The position numbers and the translations under genes are program-made. Below are positions 7,939 to 15,687 of a stretch of 64,000 nt of DNA, one piece after another. Positions within the stretch are counted from its first letter, which is position 1. Every line of letters begins with the position of its first letter. The notes beneath the pieces are model-generated. The model had not been told where the DNA came from. It saw only the letters and a list, made by a program, of their open reading frames with translations, and ran no database searches. This DNA is from Gemmatimonadota bacterium (GTDB taxonomy: Bacteria; Latescibacterota; UBA2968; UBA8231), in contig JABHDC010000090.1 of the NCBI GenBank assembly GCA_018673255.1, positions 1 to 64,000 on the forward strand, given 5' to 3'.

Positions 7939-9521
7939 TGCAGTCGTCGATCCCCATCCCCCTCATCCTCGGTGCCGTGGGTATGGCACTGGCCGTCCTG
8001 GGTCTGGGATTCCTCGCAGGCTGGCTGATGAACAGTCGCTTTCGGCGGAACCGGCTTGGGTCGACACGTGACACGGTCACACGGATGCTGGATGAGGGAC
8101 GGCGTGAAGCTGAATCTCTGAAAAAGACCGCCGCCCTCGAGGCGAAGGATGAGTGGCGACGCGAGCGCGAACCCCTGGAACTGGAGTTGGAACGAAGCAA
8201 GCGGTCCCTGCGACAGCAGGAGACGGGTCTGACCGAGCGTGAGCAGCAACTGGACCGCAAGGTCGATGTCCTGGAGAGCAAAGAGCGAAGCCTGCTGAAG
8301 ACCGAGCAGGAACTGGGGCGACGCGAAGAAGAGATCAGTCATGACGAAGAACGCGTCCGGGATATGCTGCGCCAGAGACGCCTGCAACTGGAGGAACTTG
8401 CCGGCCTGAGTGGCGCCGACGCACGCCGCCTCGTGATCGAACAGCAGGAAGAGAGTGCTCGTCAGTATGCAGCACGGCGCGTCCGGGAGATCAAGGACCA
8501 CGGCATCGCAAACGCCAATCGCGAGGCGAAGGAGATCATCGCTCGTTCGATCCAGCGCTTCGCCGGCGAGCTGGCAATGGAGAGCACGGTCTCTGTCGTG
8601 AATCTGCCCTCCGATGACATGAAGGGTCGGATCATCGGCCGTGATGGTCGCAACATCCGCTCCTTCGACATGATTACCGGCGTTGAGGTCATCGTCGATG
8701 ACACACCGGGGATCGTCATGTTGTCGAGCTTCGATCCGCTGCGACGAGAGGTCGCCAAGAACACGCTCGAGAAACTCATCGTCGACGGACGGATCCATCC
8801 GGGCCGTATCGAAGAGGTCTACGAGAAGTGCCTGGAGGACGTGGAAGACCTGATTCGCGAGTCTGGCTCGAAGGTCGCTTTCGATCTGGGGATCCACGAC
8901 ATGGATGAGGCCCTGCTGGAAAGTCTGGGCAAGCTCCGCTTCCGAACCAGTTACGGGCAGAATCTGCTCGTCCACTCCAAGGAAGTTGGTCATCTGGCTG
9001 GAATGATGGCCGAAGAACTCGACATGGATGTGCAACTGGCGCGCCGTGCTGGTCTCCTGCACGACATTGCCCGTGCCCTTGACCACGACATCGGCACTGA
9101 TGCCACGCAGGCCTCAGCCGCCCTGGCGCGTAAGTGCGGTGAGCCGGCCGAGGTCGTTGAGGTCATCGAAACCCACACACACAATGCCCCTGGCCGTCGT
9201 GCCGTAGCGATCCTCGTGCAGGCGGCCGATGAGATCTCCACACACCGTCCGGGCGCCCTCAAAGAGAAGGTGGAGGACTACATCCGGCGTATGCGGCAAA
9301 TCGAAGAAGTCGCCGTCAACCAGCCGGGCGTCGACGCCGCCTACGCTCTGCAGAATGGCAAGGAGGTCCGGGTTCTCGTGAACAGCGAGTCCGTCGACGA
9401 TGCCTATGCCGACCAGCTGGCGGATGACATCACACACCTGTTGGAAGAGGAACTGGGCCAGCACGGCCAGATCAAGGTCTGTGTCATCCGCGAAACCCGC
9501 GCCGTCCACTTCGCACGCTAG
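7938..9521 (+). CDS. rny: Ribonuclease Y
   Basis: A membrane-anchored endoribonuclease that starts mRNA decay. Domains in order: an N-terminal transmembrane helix (about residues 5-30), a long charged coiled coil (40-190), a KH domain with GRIIGRDGRNIRSFDMITG, and an HD domain with LLVHSKEVGHLAG, LLHDIARALDHD and a downstream AADEIS aspartate. The C-terminus (GQIKVCVIRETRAVHFAR) is classic RNase Y. Length (527) is normal. The family's usual GSH/GPH histidine after the HD motif is not present (here IGTDATQAS), and the usual ASHHG is ETHTHN. The core H...HD...D ligands remain. ymdB follows after 8 bases, the widespread pairing. Confidence 0.95.
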   Translation: MQSSIPIPLILGAVGMALAVLGLGFLAGWLMNSRFRRNRLGSTRDTVTRMLDEGRREAESLKKTAALEAKDEWRREREPLELELERSKRSLRQQETGLTEREQQLDRKVDVLESKERSLLKTEQELGRREEEISHDEERVRDMLRQRRLQLEELAGLSGADARRLVIEQQEESARQYAARRVREIKDHGIANANREAKEIIARSIQRFAGELAMESTVSVVNLPSDDMKGRIIGRDGRNIRSFDMITGVEVIVDDTPGIVMLSSFDPLRREVAKNTLEKLIVDGRIHPGRIEEVYEKCLEDVEDLIRESGSKVAFDLGIHDMDEALLESLGKLRFRTSYGQNLLVHSKEVGHLAGMMAEELDMDVQLARRAGLLHDIARALDHDIGTDATQASAALARKCGEPAEVVEVIETHTHNAPGRRAVAILVQAADEISTHRPGALKEKVEDYIRRMRQIEEVAVNQPGVDAAYALQNGKEVRVLVNSESVDDAYADQLADDITHLLEEELGQHGQIKVCVIRETRAVHFAR

Positions 9522-9529
9522 GCTCCCTC

Positions 9530-10366
9530 TTGCGCATACTGTTCGTTGCCGATATCTACGCCCGTCCTGGGAGACGGGCCGCCGCCGAGATCATCCCTCG
9601 ATTGATCCTCGAGCGTGACGTCGACCTGTGCGTCGCCAATGGCGAAAATGCCGCCGGCGGCTTCGGCATGACCGACAACATCGTTCGCAAGCTGCGCGCC
9701 TATGGCGTGGATGTGGTGACGTCAGGAAACCACGTCTGGAATCGTGCTGACTTTGCCCGGCGCCTGGACGCCGCAGAACACGTTCTGCGGCCCCTGAACT
9801 ACCCCGATGGCGCCCCGGGTCGGGGTAAGACGATTGTCGAAGCCCGTGACGGAACCCGTGTCGGTGTGGTGAATCTCCAGGGACGCACATTCATGCCGGC
9901 CATCGACTGCCCCTTCGTCGGCGGCGCAAAAGCAGTAGCTGAACTGCGGGAGGAGACACCGGTGATCCTCGTCGATTTCCACGCCGAAGCTACGGCCGAG
10001 AAGATCGCCCTGGGCTACCATCTCGACGGTCAGGCCAGTGCGGTCCTGGGTACGCACACTCACATCCAGACAGCTGACGAACGCCTATTGCCCGGAGGGA
10101 CGGCCTACCTGACAGATGCAGGCATGACCGGCGTCCAGGAATCTGTTATCGGCACACGGGCCGAAATCGCCGTGCAACGCTTCATCGATGGCGTGCCGGC
10201 TCGCTTCAAACCCGCCGACGGCATCCCGACCCTGTGCGGTGCCCTGGTCGACATCGACACCGTCACAGGCCGCGCCAACGCCATTGAGCGCCTGCAGATC
10301 CGCGTCGAAGAGGACGCGAATTCGCAGCCCGATCCCGCCAGCACCGACCTGGGCGACGAGGACTGA
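9530..10366 (+). CDS. ymdB: YmdB-type metallophosphoesterase
   Basis: The 278-residue protein belongs to the YmdB/TIGR00282 phosphodiesterase family: MRILFVADIYARPGR, VANGENAAGGFGMT, TSGNHVWNR, VDFHAEATAEKIALGYHLDG and GTHTHIQTADE carry the expected metal ligands. Characterised members hydrolyse 2',3'-cyclic nucleotides and work with RNase Y. The predicted start is TTG at 9530, giving a protein that aligns from the first beta strand; no strong Shine-Dalgarno is visible. The last ~20 residues are acidic and family-atypical. Located between rny and xseA. Confidence 0.93.
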   Translation: MRILFVADIYARPGRRAAAEIIPRLILERDVDLCVANGENAAGGFGMTDNIVRKLRAYGVDVVTSGNHVWNRADFARRLDAAEHVLRPLNYPDGAPGRGKTIVEARDGTRVGVVNLQGRTFMPAIDCPFVGGAKAVAELREETPVILVDFHAEATAEKIALGYHLDGQASAVLGTHTHIQTADERLLPGGTAYLTDAGMTGVQESVIGTRAEIAVQRFIDGVPARFKPADGIPTLCGALVDIDTVTGRANAIERLQIRVEEDANSQPDPASTDLGDED

Positions 10367-10369
10367 GAG

Positions 10370-11587
10370 ATGGACACATCGGCGGCGGCAGGCGCACCGG
10401 CCGGGCCGCTGTCTGTCTCGGAGATCACGGCCCGGATCAAGGGCACCCTCGAGAACACCCTGCCCTATTGCTGGATTCTTGGTGAAGTGACCGATGTCGC
10501 CCGACCTGCCTCTGGTCACTGCTACGTCACACTAACCGACCGGCGCAGCCAGCTCAGTTGCGTCATGTTCCGCTTCTATGCTCAGCAACTGCGATTCACA
10601 CCTCAGGTGGGCTCGCAGATCCTCGTCTACGGGAATATTTCCGTCTACGAGCGGGGTGGCCGGTATCAGTTGTACGCGGTCAGGATGCGCCCTGCCGGTG
10701 TCGGCGACCGGGCCATCGCCTTTGAGCAACTACGCGCTCGTCTCGAGGAAGAGGGCCTTTTCGACGTTGAGCGCAAGCGCCCTCTCCCTTCCCACCCGCG
10801 ACGGATCGGCGTGGTAACGTCAGCCAGCGGAGCAGCCATCCGCGACATCATTCAGATCCTGAGTCGCCGGGCACCAGGTTTGCAGGTGACCCTCGCTCCC
10901 GCCCTCGTTCAGGGCGAGGGGGCCCCGGATGAAATCGCCGCCGCCATCGGTCGGTTGAACCGGTTTGGTGGCATCGATATACTGATCGTCGGTCGGGGTG
11001 GTGGTTCACCGGAGGATCTGTGGCCCTTCAACGACGAATCCGTGGCGCGGGCGATTTTTGCATCCAGGATCCCGGTCGTCAGCGCTGTGGGCCATGAGAT
11101 CGATCACACCATCGCCGATGATGTGGCGGACGTGCGCGCTCCCACTCCCTCTGCGGCGGCCGAACTGGTCGCGCAGGAGGCCGGTGTCCTTCGGCGGCGC
11201 GTCGCCGATCTTCGGCTGCGACTGGTTCGAGGCATCGAGCAGCATCTGGAACGTCTGCAGAGAGAACTGTCGTATCTAGATCCACTCAAGCGTCTGGAGC
11301 GGCTCCGAGATCGAGCCGATCAGCAGTCGCAACGCCTGGATGAGGAGCTCGCAACCCTGATGGATGCCGGCGACTCAGCCCTGATCCGGCACCAGCAGCG
11401 CCTGGGGCTTGCCGCGTTGCGGCTGAGTGATCTGAATCCGCTGGCCAGTCTGGCGCGAGGGTTCGCCTATTGTGAACGAGAGGGCGAACCGGTGCACAAC
11501 GTAGCCCAGTTGCAGCCCGGCGATCCATTGCGGCTTCGATTTGCCGACGGAAGCGCCGCGACCCGAGTAGAGGAGATAGAGAGTTGA
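10370..11587 (+). CDS. xseA: Exodeoxyribonuclease VII large subunit
   Basis: An N-terminal OB-fold (SVSEITARIKGTLENTLPYC, then TDVARPASGHCYVTLTD) precedes the catalytic domain with VVTSASGAAIRDI, VGRGGGSPEDLWPFNDE and SAVGHEIDHTIADDVAD, then a long C-terminal coiled coil. Together with XseB it degrades single-stranded DNA from both ends in the cytoplasm. Length (405) is typical. It overlaps xseB by four bases (TTGA), implying translational coupling. Confidence 0.96.
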   Translation: MDTSAAAGAPAGPLSVSEITARIKGTLENTLPYCWILGEVTDVARPASGHCYVTLTDRRSQLSCVMFRFYAQQLRFTPQVGSQILVYGNISVYERGGRYQLYAVRMRPAGVGDRAIAFEQLRARLEEEGLFDVERKRPLPSHPRRIGVVTSASGAAIRDIIQILSRRAPGLQVTLAPALVQGEGAPDEIAAAIGRLNRFGGIDILIVGRGGGSPEDLWPFNDESVARAIFASRIPVVSAVGHEIDHTIADDVADVRAPTPSAAAELVAQEAGVLRRRVADLRLRLVRGIEQHLERLQRELSYLDPLKRLERLRDRADQQSQRLDEELATLMDAGDSALIRHQQRLGLAALRLSDLNPLASLARGFAYCEREGEPVHNVAQLQPGDPLRLRFADGSAATRVEEIES

Positions 11588-11889
11588 GTCACGAGTCGCC
11601 TGAACAACCCGCTGCAGGGGCAGAGACGGCCACATTCGACAGCAGCATGGAGCGCCTCGAAACCTGCGTCGAGCGACTGGAAACGGGACAGCTGAGCCTC
11701 GAGGACGCCCTGGCTGTTTTCGAGCAGGGCATCGCCGCCTCACGTCAGTGCGCCGGTCTGCTGGATCAATCCCGGAAGCGTGTGCAGGTCCTGGTTGAGA
11801 AAGCCGGTGGAGAGTTCCAGCTCGAATTTCTGGAACCAATCGATGAAAGTGAAGAAACACCCGACACGGATCCGGATGACAGCGCCTGA
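11584..11889 (+). CDS. xseB: Exodeoxyribonuclease VII small subunit
   Basis: The 101-residue protein contains the XseB pattern FDSSMERLETCVERLE, then LSLEDALAVFEQGIA and CAGLLDQSRKRVQVL. Several small subunits bind each XseA. The start is TTG within the TTGA overlap with the xseA stop. The N-terminal ~18 residues and an acidic C-terminal tail are extra to the family core. It overlaps recN by 14 bases. Confidence 0.93.
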   Translation: MSHESPEQPAAGAETATFDSSMERLETCVERLETGQLSLEDALAVFEQGIAASRQCAGLLDQSRKRVQVLVEKAGGEFQLEFLEPIDESEETPDTDPDDSA

Positions 11890-13615
11890 CGCCAAATCCA
11901 GCAGCGGCGATATCAACGGCGGATTGTCCCGTCTGCGTATCGACAGCTTTGCCCTGATCGAGTCGGCTGACATCGAGTTCGGCCCAGGGCTCACGGTCAT
12001 CACGGGTGAAACCGGCGCGGGCAAGTCGATCCTGATCGGCGCCCTGCAGTCGATCCTCGGAGCCACCGTTTCTACCGATCTTGTCCGTCGTGGCGCCGAC
12101 CGCTGCCGCGTGGAAGGGACCTTCGACATCCGTGCGGACAGTGCAACGGGGCGCCGACTGCTCGAGGCTGGTATCGAACTCGACGAAGGACAGTTGGTCC
12201 TGTGCAGGGAGATTCGTGCAGAGGGGCGGTCCCGGGCCTTCCTCAATGGTGAGCTTGTGCCCGTTCGACGCTTGCGCGAGGCGGGTCGTCTCCTGGTAGA
12301 TCTGCACGGCCAGCACGAACATCAATCTTTGCTGAACCCCGATAGCCACGCCCGCTTTCTCGACGAGTGCGGCGGTCTGACGCTCCAGGCGGATGCCGTG
12401 GCTGCTGCTTTCGAGGAATTGGAACAGGCGCACTCGGCCCACGCGCGTCTGTGCACCGAGCGACGTCGACTGGCCGAAGAGGCTGAACTGCGGCAATTTC
12501 AGCTCACCGAGATCGAGCAACTCGCACCGGTCGTTGGCGAGGACGAACGCCTCGAAGCTGACATCCGGCGTCTGGAGAATCAGACGACGCTCGTCGAGAC
12601 CGCTCACACCATGCAAGCAACCCTCTACAGTGAAGAGAACTCGATCATCGATCGACTCGGCGGTGCTCGACGAGAGTTGGAGCAACTAACCGATCTCGAC
12701 GAGACACTCGCCCCCCACCTCGAGGCGATGAATGAGCTCGTGTATGGTGTTGAGGATCTCGCTCAGAGGCTGCGTAGTTACGCTGATGGACTCGAAGCCA
12801 ATCCGGAGGGACTGGAAACAGGCCGTGAGCGCCTCCAGGAGTTGAGACGCTTGATGCGTAAGTACGAGACCGATCTGTCCGGTGTCCTGGCTCGAGCCGA
12901 ATCGATGCTGGCCTCGACCGAACGAGGCCAGGATCTGGATGCAGAGATCTCCGCCGCCGAGAAGCGGCAGATTGATGCGGTCAGTGCCTTCCATCTCACC
13001 TGTGCCACCTTGTCCGAAGGACGCGCCGAAGCCAGCCAGAGCCTGAGTGGGGCCGTTGCAGACGGGTTGCGCGCCTTGGGCATGGATCATGCCGAATTCG
13101 CCATCCATATGGAGCGTCAGGAAGATCCTGACGGTCTGTTCGAGGAGGATGGCCGACGGTATACGGCAGATGCCGGTGGTGCCGAACAGGTGGAATTCCA
13201 TGTTTCGGCCAATCGCGGCGAATCGCCACTTCCCCTGGCCCGGGTCGCCTCAGGAGGAGAGTTGTCGCGTGTTATGCTTGTCCTGAAGGAGATCATCGCC
13301 GAACGTGATGCGGTCTCAACTGTCGTCTTCGACGAAATTGACACGGGCATCTCTGGTCGCGTCGCAGCCGCTGTGGGCCGGAAGCTCGAAGCACTGGCTC
13401 GGACCCGACAGACCCTGGTGATCACCCATCTGCCCCAGATTGCCGGTGTCGGTAGCCATCACCTGTCGGTCCGCAAATCCGACCGGGGAGACCGGACGGT
13501 GACGGAAGTGACCCCGCTGGACGCTGAAGCGCGCGCCGAAGAGATTGCCTCTCTGCTGGCAGGTGACACTGTCTCCGATGCTGCTCGACGCCAGGCTCAG
13601 GAAATGTTGCGCTGA
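11876..13615 (+). CDS. recN: DNA repair protein RecN
   Basis: SMC-like ATPase of double-strand break repair, about 579 residues from the ATG at 11876. Walker A is GETGAGKS (residues 44-51), the ABC signature is VASGGELSRVML, and Walker B is VVFDEIDTGISG, followed by LVITHLPQIA. The centre is a long coiled coil. The frame is open further upstream to 11780, but that extension lies inside xseB and is not RecN-like. The start overlaps the xseB end. RecN holds broken ends together in the nucleoid. Confidence 0.95.
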   Translation: MTAPDAKSSSGDINGGLSRLRIDSFALIESADIEFGPGLTVITGETGAGKSILIGALQSILGATVSTDLVRRGADRCRVEGTFDIRADSATGRRLLEAGIELDEGQLVLCREIRAEGRSRAFLNGELVPVRRLREAGRLLVDLHGQHEHQSLLNPDSHARFLDECGGLTLQADAVAAAFEELEQAHSAHARLCTERRRLAEEAELRQFQLTEIEQLAPVVGEDERLEADIRRLENQTTLVETAHTMQATLYSEENSIIDRLGGARRELEQLTDLDETLAPHLEAMNELVYGVEDLAQRLRSYADGLEANPEGLETGRERLQELRRLMRKYETDLSGVLARAESMLASTERGQDLDAEISAAEKRQIDAVSAFHLTCATLSEGRAEASQSLSGAVADGLRALGMDHAEFAIHMERQEDPDGLFEEDGRRYTADAGGAEQVEFHVSANRGESPLPLARVASGGELSRVMLVLKEIIAERDAVSTVVFDEIDTGISGRVAAAVGRKLEALARTRQTLVITHLPQIAGVGSHHLSVRKSDRGDRTVTEVTPLDAEARAEEIASLLAGDTVSDAARRQAQEMLR

Positions 13616-13616
13616 C

Positions 13617-14165
13617 ATGCCAGCCTCGCCGCTGATCCTCGCCAATCTCCTGAGCGCCTGCCGCCTCCTGCTGGCACCCGCCGTTCTCTGGTCCTTGCAC
13701 CGGGAGGGTACGGGCCACACGACTCTGATGCTGCTATTGGCTGGAGGTGCGACTGACCTGCTGGATGGTTATGCCGCCCGCCGGCTGCGTCAGGTATCCC
13801 ACGCGGGGAAGATCATCGACCCCGTGGCTGACAAAGTCTTCATCGGCGCCGTATGCTCAGGCCTGGCAGCCTGGCACGGTTTCCCAATCTGGTTGCTGGC
13901 TCTGCAGATTGTCCGGGATGTGGTGATCGTCGTGATTGGCGCGTTGCTGCTGCGTTCCCGGGGCCTGGTGATCGGCGCACGGCCACTCGGTAAGGCCGCT
14001 ACCGCCGTCATGGGGTTTACGCTGCTGACGTATCTGGTTCCTGCACCGGAACTCTTGCGGGAGGTCCTCATCCCCACCACAGGCGTGCTGCTTGTTCTGT
14101 CCGCCGCCCGATATGCGCAGCAACTCATCCTCCTGTTGCGCGAGGATCCGACAGGCATCGCCTGA
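13617..14165 (+). CDS. CDP-alcohol phosphatidyltransferase (PgsA-like)
   Basis: A 182-residue integral membrane enzyme. It has the complete family signature DG-x2-AR-x8-G-x3-D-x3-D: DGYAAR at one end and GKIIDPVADK at the other. About five hydrophobic segments follow. Family members move a phosphatidyl group from CDP-diacylglycerol to an alcohol; with this size and gene context, phosphatidylglycerophosphate synthase is the likeliest reaction, but the acceptor cannot be read from sequence. The ATG is one base after the recN stop; the longer upstream frame lies inside recN. It is the last gene of the plus-strand run, facing the minus-strand lipoprotein genes. Confidence 0.85.
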   Translation: MPASPLILANLLSACRLLLAPAVLWSLHREGTGHTTLMLLLAGGATDLLDGYAARRLRQVSHAGKIIDPVADKVFIGAVCSGLAAWHGFPIWLLALQIVRDVVIVVIGALLLRSRGLVIGARPLGKAATAVMGFTLLTYLVPAPELLREVLIPTTGVLLVLSAARYAQQLILLLREDPTGIA

Positions 14166-14178
14166 GGCTTCCGGGTAG

Positions 14179-14880
14179 TTAGGCGTCTCCCAGTTCAGCC
14201 AGTCGAGACGCTGCAAAGTCGCCTTCTCTCGAACCGACCCCGAAACGTGTCACCATCGACTCCAGCACCGCACGTTCAGCCTCGACCTGGCCACTCTCCT
14301 TCAGGGTCCCGGTCAGATTGATATAGGCCTGCCGGAAGTCGGCATCCACGATCAGGGCGCGACGAAAACTGGCGATGGCGGCCGTCGTATCGCCGGATTC
14401 CCGGTGGACCTGCCCCAGGTTGTTGATCGCCTCGACAAATGTGCTGTCGCAGACCAGCGCCTGCTCATACGCTGAAGCCGCCTCGGCGAGACGACCCATC
14501 TGTCGATAGATGAAGCCACGATTGTTGTGAATGCTGGCATCGCCCGGTGCAAAGCGACTTGCCTGCTCGTAGGCACCAGCAGCCATCGTCAGCTCTTGTT
14601 GCTGGAAATGCAGATCGCCACGTCGCTGATGGGCTTCGGGAAAGGCCTCATGCAGCAGAACGCTGCGATCGTAGGCCGCCAGAGCCGAGTCCGTCATCGC
14701 ATATCGCTCGTAGATCTGACCGATCTGGTAGTAGAGGATGGGAGAATTCGGCTGTGTCTCCATGGTCCGGCGCACACCGGCCAACTCTCGGGACATCTGA
14801 CTGGGTGCTGGATTGGCCGCATCATCGTCGCCGCCACAGGCCCACAGCCCTACGGTCAGTAACCAGGCGACACATTTCAT
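14179..14880 (-). CDS. TPR lipoprotein
   Basis: From the ATG at 14880 the product is 233 residues. It begins with a lipoprotein signal (MKCVAWLLTVGLWACGG) whose lipobox LWAC predicts acylation of Cys15, followed by an acidic linker. At least four tetratricopeptide repeats follow (for example AYDRSVLLHEAFPEAHQRRG and AYEQALVCDSTFVEAINNLG). It probably sits in the periplasm on the inner or outer membrane as a protein-interaction scaffold. The gene starts 8 bases after the preceding lipoprotein stop and is the last of the operon read from 19.1 kb. The longer frame up to 14943 overlaps that neighbour and is unlikely. Confidence 0.85.
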   Translation of the reverse strand: MKCVAWLLTVGLWACGGDDDAANPAPSQMSRELAGVRRTMETQPNSPILYYQIGQIYERYAMTDSALAAYDRSVLLHEAFPEAHQRRGDLHFQQQELTMAAGAYEQASRFAPGDASIHNNRGFIYRQMGRLAEAASAYEQALVCDSTFVEAINNLGQVHRESGDTTAAIASFRRALIVDADFRQAYINLTGTLKESGQVEAERAVLESMVTRFGVGSREGDFAASRLAELGDA

Positions 14881-14888
14881 CGCGCCTT

Positions 14889-15533
14889 TCACTGCGCCGG
14901 ATCCTGCTGCTTGCGCCAGAAAGCCCGGACGCCGTAGCGCCACCCATACATGGAGAAGGGCGCCCTGGAGATAAATGGCCGTTGCAGGGGTTCAGTCGAG
15001 ATCAGGCTCTTCCAGTTACGAACCTCACGATACCCTACGGTTCCCTCTTCCGGCATATAGAAGCCAAAGAGGCAGGGGTACGTCAGAGGAATCGGCTCGG
15101 GCAATTCGAATCGATTCGCGCCGAGATTTCGGGGCACGACCATCGGACTTTCGCCGATGATCTCGAAGCTCTCTTCGCCGCGAACGGGCCGCAACACGAG
15201 CATCTTCACCGGATTCAGGGCGCGCGCATTGAACTCCCAGGCGAAGACCTCACCACCATTGGCCTCGGGCGGAAAGACACGCGTCGTCTCGATCACGAGC
15301 AAACCGCGATCGTCGTTGAGCGCCACCCCCTCGGTGATATTGACGACGCCCACGGTATCCACCTGCCAACCCTGCAGAACAGCGGTCATCACAGGATCGG
15401 AGCCACCTTTCTGAGTCTCGCCGCAGCCCGTGACCAAAGAAAATGTGACCAAAGCGAGTGCGACCAGAACAGGTGTGACCCGAGCCAATGGGAAGAGAGC
15501 TTCTCTGACCAGACGTGAGATTGAGCAGATCAA
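14889..15533 (-). CDS. Predicted lipoprotein of unknown function
   Basis: About 214 residues from a TTG at 15533 that overlaps the stop of the preceding 42-codon ORF (TTGA). AGAAGGTG lies just upstream as a Shine-Dalgarno. The signal segment is basic, then hydrophobic, and ends in the lipobox LVTGC. I recognise no domain in the mature part; it is beta-rich with a FYMPEEGTVGYREVRNW segment. The hydrophobic core of the signal consists of degenerate 15-bp repeats (VTPVL VALAL VTFSL). A GTG at 15557 would start inside the small upstream ORF. Confidence 0.7.
   Translation of the reverse strand: MICSISRLVREALFPLARVTPVLVALALVTFSLVTGCGETQKGGSDPVMTAVLQGWQVDTVGVVNITEGVALNDDRGLLVIETTRVFPPEANGGEVFAWEFNARALNPVKMLVLRPVRGEESFEIIGESPMVVPRNLGANRFELPEPIPLTYPCLFGFYMPEEGTVGYREVRNWKSLISTEPLQRPFISRAPFSMYGWRYGVRAFWRKQQDPAQ
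15434..15479 (-). repeat. Degenerate 15-bp tandem repeat encoding a signal-peptide core
   Basis: On the minus strand three 15-base units (15479-15465, 15464-15450, 15449-15435), each starting GTCRCA and ending YTG, encode VTPVL, VALAL and VTFSL. A fourth partial unit starts the lipobox (VTGC). The GTCRC element recurs at exact 15-base spacing. Confidence 0.6.
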
Positions 15534-15658
15534 TTGGGCAGCACCTTCTGACGCCACACCTCCCAGGCCGAATCAAAACGCCGGCGCGCGGAGTGCGCTC
15601 GCAGCATCTCGATCACCTTGAGGCGCAGAGCAAGTTTGCGCAGGTCGACACGTGGCAT
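15530..15658 (-). CDS. Small basic ORF (42 aa) in the envelope operon
   Basis: Reading the minus strand from the ATG at 15658 gives 42 codons and a TGA at 15532-15530. The start is MPRVDLRKLALRLKVIEML; the rest is RAHSARRRFD, then SAWEVWRQKVLPN. It is rich in Arg/Leu with two Trp, and could form a basic amphipathic helix; it has no signal peptide. CTCGGAGA lies 7 bases before the ATG as a ribosome-binding site. It begins 29 bases after the stop of the 1147-residue protein gene and its stop overlaps the TTG of the lipoprotein gene, so it fits the operon by coupling on both sides. No known family recognised. It could also serve only as a translational coupler. Confidence 0.5.
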   Translation of the reverse strand: MPRVDLRKLALRLKVIEMLRAHSARRRFDSAWEVWRQKVLPN

Positions 15659-15687
15659 AAGTCTGTCTCCGAGTGCCCTCTCAGACA

